Origin: Streptomyces hyderabadensis
GTDB taxonomy: Bacteria; Actinomycetota; Actinomycetes; Streptomycetales; Streptomycetaceae
Direction: 5' to 3'
Length of the DNA stretch: 64,000 nucleotides
Assembly (NCBI RefSeq): GCF_020404845.1
Contig: NZ_JAIOJZ010000016.1
Location: 1 to 64,000, forward strand
Below the pieces are notes generated by a model, which worked only from the letters and a program-made list of their open reading frames with translations, made no database searches and had not been told where the DNA came from. Shown here piece after piece: positions 7,504 to 15,152 of this stretch. The position numbers and the translations under genes are program-made. Numbering within the stretch: the first letter of the stretch is position 1; each line of letters opens with the position of its first letter.

Positions 7504-9282
7504 TCAAGTGCGTGAAATGAATCGCAGCTGCGTGTCCACCCGCCGGGTCAGCCGTCGGCGGTCCAGTTCCTCCAGCAACGGCAGCGCCACTCGGCGGGTC
7601 GTCGCCAGCGCCTGCCGCGCCTGGCCCGCGGTGAAGGGCTGCGGCAGCTCCGCGAGTACGGCCGCGGCGTGTTCGGCGGCGTCCGGCAGCAGGTAGATCG
7701 CGCCGGGCAGCTTGAGCAGGTCGCCCCGCTTGGCGCTCGCGCCCAGATGACGCTCGGTGAGGCCGGCCGCCGTCAGCTCCGCCAACTCCCAGGCGGCGAA
7801 AGGGCGGTCGGTCAAGTGGGCCACCAGCCGGTCAAGGGCCTGCTGCACCTCCGGCGGCAGGGTGAGTCCCGCCTCCTGATGGTGCACCCCCTCGCCGTCG
7901 GCCACCAGTTCGGGCCGCCTGCGCACCAAGGGCGCCAGCAGCGCCTCGTCCGGCAGACCCAGCAGTCGTACGGCGGTGGCCCCGGGGAGGCCGGGACGCA
8001 GCGGGTGCCGTGCCGCCCAGTCCTCGACCAGCCGGCCCAACTCGTCGTGCCAGCGCTCCCACACCTCGGCATCGACCAGCCAGCCGGCCTCTTCCACGGC
8101 ACCGGCCGGGGTGGCCTCCCCGGCCGCCAGCGCCCCCGCCCTGACCAGTCGGGTGCGCCGTACCGCGCCGCGCACGCGTACCTCGGCCGCCGGTTCGGCC
8201 GCGCCGGACAGCCCGGCCAGCGCCCGGGCCCGCAGCCGCGCCGCCCCGCGCCTGACCAGCGCCGGGGGGAACGGGTCCAGCACCACGGCCGCGGCGGCGA
8301 TTCCCACCCGCCCCGGGTCGCGCAGGAGCGCCCGCTCACCGATCCGCACGGGCACCGGCCGGGCGAGGACCAACCTCGCCGCGTCGTCGCCCAACGGGCG
8401 TACGCGCCCGGGTACGGCGGCCGACCCCAGGTGCAGGATCGCCTGCGCGGGCAGCCGCTCGATCCGGGCGTCGATCCGGACGTCCATCGAGTCCGTCACG
8501 GCCCACTGATCCGGTGCGACCAACGCGGAACCCCGCGGCACGTCCGACGGCTTCACACCCCGCAGGTTCAGGGCGACCCGCGCCACGGCATGGGCCTCGT
8601 CGACGGGTCGCTTCAGCGTTTCGATGCCCCGGACGCGCACCCGGGCGCCGGACGGGACGACCTCCACCTCGTCCCCGACGCGCACAGAACCCGTGGCCAG
8701 GGTGCCGGTGACGACGGTGCCGGCGCCCCGGACGGAGAAGGAACGGTCGACCCACAACCGGGCCGGCCGGTCCGGCGGCGGGGGCAGGGCGGCCGCCAGC
8801 CTGCCCAGCGCTGACCTCAGTTCGGACAGGCCGGTGCCGGTGACCGCGCTCACCGGCACCGCCTCGATGCCGGCCAGGCTCGTGCCCGCCAGATGGTCGC
8901 GGGCCTCCTCCTCGGCGAGTTCGGGATAGCCGAGGTCGGCCCTGGTCAGCGCCAGCACGCCGTGCCGTACCCCGAGCGCGTCGAGTGCCTCGACGTGCTC
9001 GGCGGTCTGCCGGCGCCACCCCTCGTCGGAGGCGACCACCAGCAGGACCGCGGGTACCGGTCCCATCCCGGCCAGCGTGTTGGAGAGAAACTTGCGGTGT
9101 CCGGGCACGTCGACGAAGGCGAGGCTGTCGCCGTCGTCGAGCCCGGTCCACGCGTAGCCCAGGTCGATGGTCATCCCGCGGCGGCGCTCCTCCGCCCACC
9201 GGTCGGGTTCCATGCCGGTGAGCGCGCAGATGAGGGTGGACTTGCCGTGGTCGACGTGCCCGGCGGTGGTGATCACATGCAT
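7504..9282 (-). CDS. selB: Selenocysteine-specific elongation factor SelB
   Basis: GTPase that delivers Sec-tRNA to UGA codons marked by a SECIS hairpin. 592 residues, the usual length. The G domain begins at the start: G1 GHVDHGKSTL, switch RRGMTIDLGYAW, G3 DVPGHRKFLSNTLAGM, G4 TRAD in place of NKxD as in many SelB proteins. Two beta-barrel EF-Tu-like domains follow and then the C-terminal winged-helix repeats (AGLTERHLGASAKRGDLLKLPGAIYLLP onward) that bind SECIS RNA. Start ATG 9282 sits 10 bases inside the end of selA, so translation is coupled. Final gene of the six-gene operon. Confidence 0.95.
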   Translation of the reverse strand: MHVITTAGHVDHGKSTLICALTGMEPDRWAEERRRGMTIDLGYAWTGLDDGDSLAFVDVPGHRKFLSNTLAGMGPVPAVLLVVASDEGWRRQTAEHVEALDALGVRHGVLALTRADLGYPELAEEEARDHLAGTSLAGIEAVPVSAVTGTGLSELRSALGRLAAALPPPPDRPARLWVDRSFSVRGAGTVVTGTLATGSVRVGDEVEVVPSGARVRVRGIETLKRPVDEAHAVARVALNLRGVKPSDVPRGSALVAPDQWAVTDSMDVRIDARIERLPAQAILHLGSAAVPGRVRPLGDDAARLVLARPVPVRIGERALLRDPGRVGIAAAAVVLDPFPPALVRRGAARLRARALAGLSGAAEPAAEVRVRGAVRRTRLVRAGALAAGEATPAGAVEEAGWLVDAEVWERWHDELGRLVEDWAARHPLRPGLPGATAVRLLGLPDEALLAPLVRRRPELVADGEGVHHQEAGLTLPPEVQQALDRLVAHLTDRPFAAWELAELTAAGLTERHLGASAKRGDLLKLPGAIYLLPDAAEHAAAVLAELPQPFTAGQARQALATTRRVALPLLEELDRRRLTRRVDTQLRFISRT

Positions 9283-10628
9283 GACGGTCCGCCCTCCGGC
9301 GCCCGGGACGCGGCGGCGAGCACGGCGCGGGCGAGCCGCTCGTCCTCGCCGTCCGGCACACACCGGGGATCCAGCAGACAGCGGCCGTCGTCGACCCGGG
9401 CGACCACGCACGGATCACCATGCCGCAGTACGGCGGCCAGGTGCGCCGGCAGTTCGACCGCCCACCCGGGCAGCGTCAGGCCGGGTGCGCCCCCGCCGCC
9501 CACCAGGCCGTCGCTCGGCACGACGGGCGCCGTCAGGCCGCCTGCGGCCAGCTCGGCGGCGAGTGCCTCGGCCCGTCGGCGCAGTCGCCCGGGATCGGCG
9601 CGCAGCGCATGTTCGGTGACCGTGGCCCCGTCGCTCACCGTGGCCTCCAGCGCGGCCAGGGTCAGCTTGTCGACCCGCAGGGCACGGGCGAGCGGATGGC
9701 GACGCAGGGCGTGCACCAGTTCCGCCCGGCCGAGGACGAGACCGGCCTGCGGTCCGCCCAGGAGTTTGTCGCCGCTCGCGGTGACCAGGCCGGCGCCCTG
9801 GGCCAGCCAGCCGGCCGCGTCCGGTTCGTCCGGCAGCAGGGGCTCGGGAGACAGCAGACCGGAGCCGATGTCCGCGACGACGGGGACGCCCAGGCCCGCC
9901 AGGTCCCGCACCGGCACGGAGGAAGTGAAGCCCTGGACGAGGAAGTTCGAGGGGTGGATCTTCAGGACGAACCCGGTGCGCGGTCCGACGGCAGCACGGT
10001 AGTCGGCCAGGTGGGTGCGGTTGGTGGTGCCCACCTCGCGCAGCCGCGCGCCGGTGCTCTCCAGCAGCTCCGGAATGCGGAACCCGTCCCCGATCTCCAC
10101 CAGCTCACCCCGGCTGACGACGATCTCCCGGTCCCGGGCCAGCGCGCTGGCGGCCAGCACCAGCGCCGCCGCCCCGTTGTTGACCACCAGCGCGTCCTCC
10201 GCACGGGGCACCCGGGCCAGCAGCGCGTCCAGCGCCGCCCGGCCGCGACGGGCCCTGCTGCCGTTCCCGGTGTCGAACTCGACGTCGACGTAACCGGCGG
10301 CCACGGTCAGGGCCCGCACGGCGGCGGGGGACAGCGGGGCACGGCCCAGGTTGGTGTGCAGGACCACTCCGGTCGCGTTCAGCACCGGCCGCATCGAGCA
10401 GCCGTCCGCGGGCAACGCCTGTACGACGGCCTCCGCCACCTCCTCGGGGGGCAGCTCCCCGGCCCGGGCCCGCTGCTGTGCCCGCTGCACCTGCCGTTTG
10501 ACGACATCCGGATGCAGACGTGCGCGCAGCGGGGCGACGCGGGGGTCGGCCAGTACGGCGTCGGTGCGCGGCACCCGTCGCCGCGGATCGGGGGCGGGGG
10601 AGTCCTGGCTGTTCGCTGCTGTGCTCAC
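9273..10628 (-). CDS. selA: L-seryl-tRNA(Sec) selenium transferase
   Basis: PLP enzyme converting Ser-tRNA(Sec) to Sec-tRNA(Sec) with selenophosphate. 451 residues. Visible are the conserved RPVLNATGVVLHTNLGRAPL near residue 80, VVNNGAAALVLAA near 148, GTTNRTHLADY near 200, and the PLP-lysine motif SGDKLLGGPQAG with Lys288. The GTG start at 10628 overlaps the stop of the ferritin-like gene as GTGA, which fixes the start and ties the two translationally. Overlaps selB by 10 bases. Confidence 0.95.
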   Translation of the reverse strand: MSTAANSQDSPAPDPRRRVPRTDAVLADPRVAPLRARLHPDVVKRQVQRAQQRARAGELPPEEVAEAVVQALPADGCSMRPVLNATGVVLHTNLGRAPLSPAAVRALTVAAGYVDVEFDTGNGSRARRGRAALDALLARVPRAEDALVVNNGAAALVLAASALARDREIVVSRGELVEIGDGFRIPELLESTGARLREVGTTNRTHLADYRAAVGPRTGFVLKIHPSNFLVQGFTSSVPVRDLAGLGVPVVADIGSGLLSPEPLLPDEPDAAGWLAQGAGLVTASGDKLLGGPQAGLVLGRAELVHALRRHPLARALRVDKLTLAALEATVSDGATVTEHALRADPGRLRRRAEALAAELAAGGLTAPVVPSDGLVGGGGAPGLTLPGWAVELPAHLAAVLRHGDPCVVARVDDGRCLLDPRCVPDGEDERLARAVLAAASRAPEGGPSCM

Positions 10629-11821
10629 ATGAAGTTCCGGGTGTGCAGGGCCGACAGTTCGGCGGACTCGTCGTCGGGGAAGCCGATGGCGTGCAGGCGA
10701 CGCCGGCGGCCGTCGTCCATCTGGCGCTGCAACTCCTGCACCGCGTCCCAGCCGCGCCGGATCGCCGCAGGCTCCCAGGAGCCCGCGGCCAGCAGCACCA
10801 AGGAGTCGTACACCTCCTGGTTGAGTCCGGCGGTGTCGCGCAGCGCGTCGTGCCGCCGCTCCACCGCCTGCCGCAGCCGCCCGAGGAACGCCGGGTCGCT
10901 GCGGGTGACGTGCGCGGTGTGCGCGACACCGAAGGCGACGTGCCGGGCCTCGTCGCGGGCGGCGAGGCGGGTGATGCCCGCGGTCACCGGGTCGGGTGCG
11001 TGGTGGTGGAGGAAACCCAGCAGATCGACGAAGGTGCCCTCGCCCAGCACGGACAGCAGGAACGAGGCCAGGGTGAAGTCCGGCTCGCCGAGCAGCGTCT
11101 GGAGCGAGGCCCGTCCGCCGGCGCCGGAGGTGCCGGGCCGCTCGCGGTGGAGCAGGGCGCGGCGGGTGAACACCTCGACGTGCCGGGCCTCGTCGGCGAC
11201 CTGGGAGGCGAGCAGTTGCATCACCTCCCGGTAGTGGGGGTGGAGGTTGGCGAGCATGCGCGCCGGAATCATCAGCGCCGCCTGCTCGTTCTCCACGAGG
11301 TACGTCATCACCTGGACCACGGCGTCCTCGATGTCGGTGGGCAACGCGTCCGGCACGGCCCAGTCGACGGCGGTCGCCGGGTCCCACTGCGAGGCCGCCG
11401 CCCGCGCGTACAGCGTGGGTGCGACGTCCGCCCACACCAGATCCCGGTCGACCCAGGCCACGTCGAGCGCGGGACCGCCCTCCTCGACCAATGCCCCGCG
11501 GGCGGCGAGGCCCCAGCGGGGATCGGCGTGCGGGTCGGCACGGTCCGCCCGGCCCGCACGCCGCGCGCCCGACCAGCGCAGCTCCTCGGCGGCGCCCTTG
11601 ACGAGCACCGTCACCGGGCGGCCGTCGGTGGGCGCGGGAGCCTCGTGGTCGACGCGGTGCCCGCGGGAGCGGGCCCAGGCGCCCAGTTGCAGGGGGAGTT
11701 CCGGGTGCGCGCCCCGGACCGTGAGCCGCTCGCCGGGCCGGAGCGTGCCGAGGGCCCGCCGGACCAGCAGATGGCCGCCGTTGTCCAGGGTCAGGGACTC
11801 AAGGTCGATAGCCGCGGACAC
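10625..11821 (-). CDS. Ferritin-like protein with TusA-like N-terminus, in sel operon
   Basis: 398 residues, GTG start inside the end of the PhnD-like gene. Residues 8-56 resemble a TusA/SirA fold (SLTLDNGG.., VRRALGTLRPGERLTVRGAHPELPLQLGAWARSRGHRV), but the catalytic CPxP motif is missing. The C-terminal part is a four-helix ferritin-like domain with two DEARH motifs (210-214, 290-294) plus ENEQ (177-180) and GEG (260-262) glutamates, a full set of diiron ligands as in R2-like or AurF-like oxygenases. Translationally coupled to selA. No classical Sec-pathway protein has this composition, so the function is unknown. A diiron redox enzyme acting on a selenium or sulfur compound is a hypothesis from context. 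Confidence 0.8.
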   Translation of the reverse strand: MSAAIDLESLTLDNGGHLLVRRALGTLRPGERLTVRGAHPELPLQLGAWARSRGHRVDHEAPAPTDGRPVTVLVKGAAEELRWSGARRAGRADRADPHADPRWGLAARGALVEEGGPALDVAWVDRDLVWADVAPTLYARAAASQWDPATAVDWAVPDALPTDIEDAVVQVMTYLVENEQAALMIPARMLANLHPHYREVMQLLASQVADEARHVEVFTRRALLHRERPGTSGAGGRASLQTLLGEPDFTLASFLLSVLGEGTFVDLLGFLHHHAPDPVTAGITRLAARDEARHVAFGVAHTAHVTRSDPAFLGRLRQAVERRHDALRDTAGLNQEVYDSLVLLAAGSWEPAAIRRGWDAVQELQRQMDDGRRRRLHAIGFPDDESAELSALHTRNFM

Positions 11822-12653
11822 TCACGCCCCCTCGCCTGTCGTAGAACCCGGCCTCGTCGACGGCCTTCTCCAGGGCGTCGTACCGGTCGGTGCGGCCCGG
11901 CAGCCAGCGGGTCAGGCCCTCCAGGTCGAGCAGCGGGCGGGCCTCGGCGTCGGCGTAGGACATGTCGAGCAGCAGCCCCGTGAGGTGGTCCAGTGCCGCG
12001 GGGTCCGCGGAGGGGCCCGCCGCCATCACGCAGTGGTCGTAGCGGTCGGTGTGGGCGAGGACCCTGGTCGCGGCGGCGGGCAGGGTGCCCTCCTGACGGA
12101 ACAGCAGCAGGTTGGAGTCGGTCATGCAGGCCGCGTCGGCCCTCCCGTCCCGCAGGGCGATCGCGGCGTCGCGTTCGCCGCCGATGTGGTCGCCGTGCAG
12201 TCCCACCCCGGTGTCGTGGCGCAGCACCTTCACGTCCGTGTCCGGCTCGAGACCGGCCGAGCGCAGCAGCGACAGGGGCAGCAGGGTCGCCTGCGGCGAG
12301 TCGACCGCACCGACCGCCACGGTCCGGCCCGCCAGGTCCGTCACCGAGGTCAGGGGCGAGTCGGCGCGGACCACCACAGCGGTGGTCAGGTCCCGGTCGG
12401 TGTCCCGCATCGTGACGGCCGTGAGTGCGGTGCCGTCGGCGTCGGCGAGGCGCCGGGAGCGGACCCAGGCCAGCGGTGAGTGCCACGCGACGTCGATCCG
12501 TCCGGCGAGCAGATCCTCCGCCTGCCGCTCGTAGTGGGCGTACAGGACGAAGTCCAGGTCGCAGTCGCGGGCCCGCAGCCAGCGGCGGAATCCCTCCCAG
12601 ATGGTCACGGTCTTCGGGTCGTAGGCGACCGCGCCGAGCAGCAGTGTCTTCAT
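11799..12653 (-). CDS. PhnD/SsuA-type binding protein without signal peptide, in sel operon
   Basis: 284 residues with the periplasmic-binding-protein fold of phosphonate/phosphate receptors: LLLGAVAYDPKTVTIWEGFRRWLR at the start, RIDVAWHSPLAWVR near 50, VTDLAGRTVAVGAVDSPQATLLPL near 103-126 and GRADAACMTDSNLLL near 175. The PhnD family normally reads DLxGKxxxFxxxxSxSG here. There is no signal peptide, lipobox or twin arginine, and no transporter partner next door, so it should be cytosolic: a ligand sensor, carrier or enzyme on this scaffold. It overlaps the ferritin-like gene by 23 bases. Selenium oxyanion or organoselenium binding is only a context guess. Confidence 0.75.
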   Translation of the reverse strand: MKTLLLGAVAYDPKTVTIWEGFRRWLRARDCDLDFVLYAHYERQAEDLLAGRIDVAWHSPLAWVRSRRLADADGTALTAVTMRDTDRDLTTAVVVRADSPLTSVTDLAGRTVAVGAVDSPQATLLPLSLLRSAGLEPDTDVKVLRHDTGVGLHGDHIGGERDAAIALRDGRADAACMTDSNLLLFRQEGTLPAAATRVLAHTDRYDHCVMAAGPSADPAALDHLTGLLLDMSYADAEARPLLDLEGLTRWLPGRTDRYDALEKAVDEAGFYDRRGGVSVRGYRP

Positions 12654-12708
12654 GCCCTTGCCTTCGCTGTGTGGTGGTGGCGGACGGATGCCGCGGCCGT
12701 GCCGGTGC

Positions 12709-13836
12709 TCACGCGGGCGCGTCCAGCAGCGGCAGTCCGCACAGTGCCCGGCCGACGAAGTCGTGCAGCGCGTCGGTCGTCGGGGCCATCACCCGCGCCG
12801 CCCGGGAGTCGCGGAAGCGCCGCTCGATCGGCAGTTCCTTGCGGAACGCGGCTCCGCCGCACGCGCTCATCGCCAGGTCCGCGACCTCGGCCGCCGTTTC
12901 GTCCGCGGCGGCCTTCGCCTCCAGCACGAGCAGCTGGGCGTCAGCCCGGCCGCCGTCGACCGCGGCCACCGCGTCCGCCACCAGCGCCCCGGTGCGGTCG
13001 GTCTGGATGCGCATCCGGGCCAGCTTGGCGCGGGACGGCAGCTGCTGCGCCAGCGACTGGTCCAGGTGTTCCAGCCGGGTACCGGTGAGGTGCTCGGCCG
13101 TGGCGGCGGTGACGGCCTGGGCCAGGCCCACCCCGCACGAGGCGCTCAGCAGCAGGAACCACGGCAGCACCGCCGTCAGGGCGATGTCCAGTCCCGCGCC
13201 GTCCTCGCCGAGCAGGTCGGTGCGTGCCACCCGGACGCCGTCGGCGTGCACGGGCAACGACTCGTTGCCGCGCAGACCCAGGCCGTCGAACCGGCCCGGA
13301 AGGGATAGACCGTCCTTGCCGGCGGGCACCGTCCACAGCGACATCGGTCCGTCGGCGGCCAGCGGACGGGACGACCAGACATAGCTGTCGGCGTGCCGTG
13401 CGGAGGTCACCCAGCTCTTCCGGGCGTCCAGCACCACCTCCTCGCCGTCCGCGGTGGCGGTGGAGACCGGCTGCCAGAAGTGGCTGCGCGAGCCGGACTC
13501 GGAGAAGGCCAGCGTCGTCAGGTGCCGTCCGGCACCGATCTCCCGCAGCACGTCCTCGCGGCCGGTCGCGGTGAGTGCCGCCGTCGCCGCGTAGTGCATG
13601 GTGACCACCATGGCGGTGGACGAGCACGCCGTCGCCAGGTTGCGTACCACGTCGGTGGCGGCGCCCGGTCCGAGACCGCCGCCTCCGTACGGGGCGGGCA
13701 CGGTCAGTCCGAGCACGCCCGCGGCGCCCAGCGCGTCGACGGCGTCGCTCGGGAACGCCCCTTCCGAGTCGGTCCCGGATGCCGCCGGAGCGACGATCTC
13801 CTCGATGATGCGGGTCAGTTCCTTGTGGTACGTCAC
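12709..13836 (-). CDS. Acyl-CoA dehydrogenase-fold flavoprotein in sel operon
   Basis: 375 residues spanning the whole ACAD fold: helical N-domain (AAGVLGLTVPAPYGGGGLGPGAATDVVRNLA), middle beta-domain (LAFSESGSRSHFWQP, KSWVTSARHADSYV) and C-terminal helical bundle. Where true dehydrogenases have the catalytic YEG near the end (RDxRxxxIYEGTxE), this protein reads RDSRAARVMAPTTDAL, so the base glutamate is absent. It therefore more likely belongs to the flavin-monooxygenase branch (DszC/SfnB-like, which attacks organosulfur compounds) than to beta-oxidation. Lies 55 bases after the selD-proximal end and before the PhnD-like gene in the same transcript. Substrate unknown; an organoselenium or organosulfur compound would fit the context. 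Confidence 0.8.
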   Translation of the reverse strand: MTYHKELTRIIEEIVAPAASGTDSEGAFPSDAVDALGAAGVLGLTVPAPYGGGGLGPGAATDVVRNLATACSSTAMVVTMHYAATAALTATGREDVLREIGAGRHLTTLAFSESGSRSHFWQPVSTATADGEEVVLDARKSWVTSARHADSYVWSSRPLAADGPMSLWTVPAGKDGLSLPGRFDGLGLRGNESLPVHADGVRVARTDLLGEDGAGLDIALTAVLPWFLLLSASCGVGLAQAVTAATAEHLTGTRLEHLDQSLAQQLPSRAKLARMRIQTDRTGALVADAVAAVDGGRADAQLLVLEAKAAADETAAEVADLAMSACGGAAFRKELPIERRFRDSRAARVMAPTTDALHDFVGRALCGLPLLDAPA

Positions 13837-13872
13837 GTTCGTTCCTTCACATGGCTTGGGGAGCGTGCGGGT

Positions 13873-14898
13873 TCAGCCGACGACCAGGGCCGAGTCCTCG
13901 GCCGGCACCAGCTCGCCGACGACGGGCGCGCCCGGGATCTCGCCCGCGACCAGCAGCCCGCCCGAGGTCTGCGCGTCGGCCAGCAGCAGGCGGTCCGTCT
14001 CGGTCACCGAGGGGGAGAAGCGGGTGTGCGGACGGACCCAGTCGAGGTTGCGGCGGGTGCCGCCGCTGACGAAGCCGTCGCGGACCGTCTCCCGCGCACC
14101 GTCCAGGTAGGGGACGGCCGCCGGGTCGATCCGGGCCGTGACCCCGGAGGCCCGGGCGAGCTTGTACGCGTGGCCCAGCAGGCCGAAGCCGGTGACGTCC
14201 GTCGCGCACCGGGCACCGGCCGCGGCGGCGGCGCGGGCGGCGTCCCGGTTCAGCGTGGTCATCGCCTCGACGGCTTGCGGGAACCGCTCGCCGGTGGTCT
14301 TGTGCCGGTTGTTGAGCACGCCGACGCCGAGCGGCTTGGTCAGGGACAAGGGCAGTCCGGCCCGCCCGGCCTCGATGCGGAACAGCCGGTCGGGATGGCC
14401 CGTGCCGGTGACGGCCAGGCCGTACTTGGGCTCGGGGTCGTCGATGCTGTGACCGCCGGCCAGATGGCAGCCCGCGGCCCGGGTCACGTCCAGGCCGCCG
14501 CGCAGGACCTCGGCGGCCAGCTCCACGGGCAGGACGTCGCGCGGCCAGCCCAGGAGGTTGACGGCCAGCACCGGCGTGCCGCCCATCGCGTAGACGTCGG
14601 ACAGCGCGTTGGCCGCCGCGATCCGCCCCCAGTCATAGGCGTCGTCGACTACGGGGGTGAAGAAGTCGGACGTCAGGATCAGCGCCGTGCCGGAGTTCAG
14701 CCGGACCGCTGCGGCGTCGTCGCCGTGGTCCAGGCCCACCAGCAGTTCGTGGCCGGCGCCGGGGAGGCCGGGCAGGGCCAGGCCGGCGACCATGCGCTCC
14801 AGCTCACCGGGCGGAATCTTGCACGCGCAGCCGCCGCCGTGGGCGAACTGCGTCAAGCGGACGGTGCTCGCGGTCGACGCCGTGTCCGTGCCGCTCAC
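13873..14898 (-). CDS. selD: Selenide, water dikinase
   Basis: Makes selenophosphate, the selenium donor for SelA, from selenide and ATP. 341 residues from the GTG at 14898. The catalytic motif is GGGCACKIPPGEL with Cys24 and Lys27, equivalent to E. coli Cys17/Lys20, so this SelD is a Cys and not a Sec form. Other motifs: DDAAAVRL, TSDFFTPVVDDAYDWGRIAAANALSDVYAMGG, and the GGHS of the AIR-synthase-like fold. The start overlaps the stop of a 15-codon upstream ORF as GTGA and lacks a good ribosome site of its own. An in-frame GTG at 14937 is the alternative. First structural gene of the operon. Confidence 0.93.
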   Translation of the reverse strand: MSGTDTASTASTVRLTQFAHGGGCACKIPPGELERMVAGLALPGLPGAGHELLVGLDHGDDAAAVRLNSGTALILTSDFFTPVVDDAYDWGRIAAANALSDVYAMGGTPVLAVNLLGWPRDVLPVELAAEVLRGGLDVTRAAGCHLAGGHSIDDPEPKYGLAVTGTGHPDRLFRIEAGRAGLPLSLTKPLGVGVLNNRHKTTGERFPQAVEAMTTLNRDAARAAAAAGARCATDVTGFGLLGHAYKLARASGVTARIDPAAVPYLDGARETVRDGFVSGGTRRNLDWVRPHTRFSPSVTETDRLLLADAQTSGGLLVAGEIPGAPVVGELVPAEDSALVVG

Positions 14899-14942
14899 CG
14901 GTGGATCGCCAGACCCAGGCCGACCGCACGTATGCACATCAT
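14895..14942 (-). CDS. Possible leader peptide upstream of selD
   Basis: ATG at 14942 preceded by GGTGAGG, encoding MMCIRAVGLGLAIHR and ending in TGA that overlaps the selD GTG start. It begins about 25 bases after the expected transcription start. It gives selD the only good ribosome-binding site in the leader, so translation of selD would depend on termination of this peptide. The early cysteine codon raises the possibility of sulfur- or selenium-responsive attenuation, a mechanism known for Cys-containing leaders in actinobacteria. Short, so chance cannot be excluded. Confidence 0.5.
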   Translation of the reverse strand: MMCIRAVGLGLAIHR

Positions 14943-14973
14943 GCTCACCTCACCGTTCGAGTGCGTGCCCGGA

Positions 14974-15005
14974 ACTCTAATCAGATACATGCCTGTCGGC
15001 AAGCA
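14974..15005 (-). promoter_or_regulatory. selD operon promoter
   Basis: Minus strand: TTGCCG (15002-14997), 17 bases, TAGAGT (14979-14974). The upstream part ATTGCTTGCCG, followed two bases later by AGG, is shared with the trxB promoter, also at 17-base spacing. The trxB palindrome is not present here. Would drive all six genes from selD to selB. Confidence 0.6.
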
Positions 15006-15152
15006 ATGAATTCTGGCGTCATCACGGCTGTCGGTGGCTGTCGTGCGGCGTGGGATCGGAGCCGTGGCGGGCTCTGGCCCGGCGGCCAGGTGTCCTACGA
15101 TTGAGCGGAACGATCTGGTTTCGATGGTGTGGTGAACGAAAGGGAGGGCGCG

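Noticed and set aside
9273..11435. selA extended to 720 codons
   Set aside because: Residues before the GTG at 10628 are an out-of-frame shadow of the ferritin-like gene; homologous SelA proteins begin near the chosen start.
14820..14835. Selenocysteine in the SelD active site
   Set aside because: The codons read TGC-GCG-TGC; both positions are cysteine and no TGA is present.
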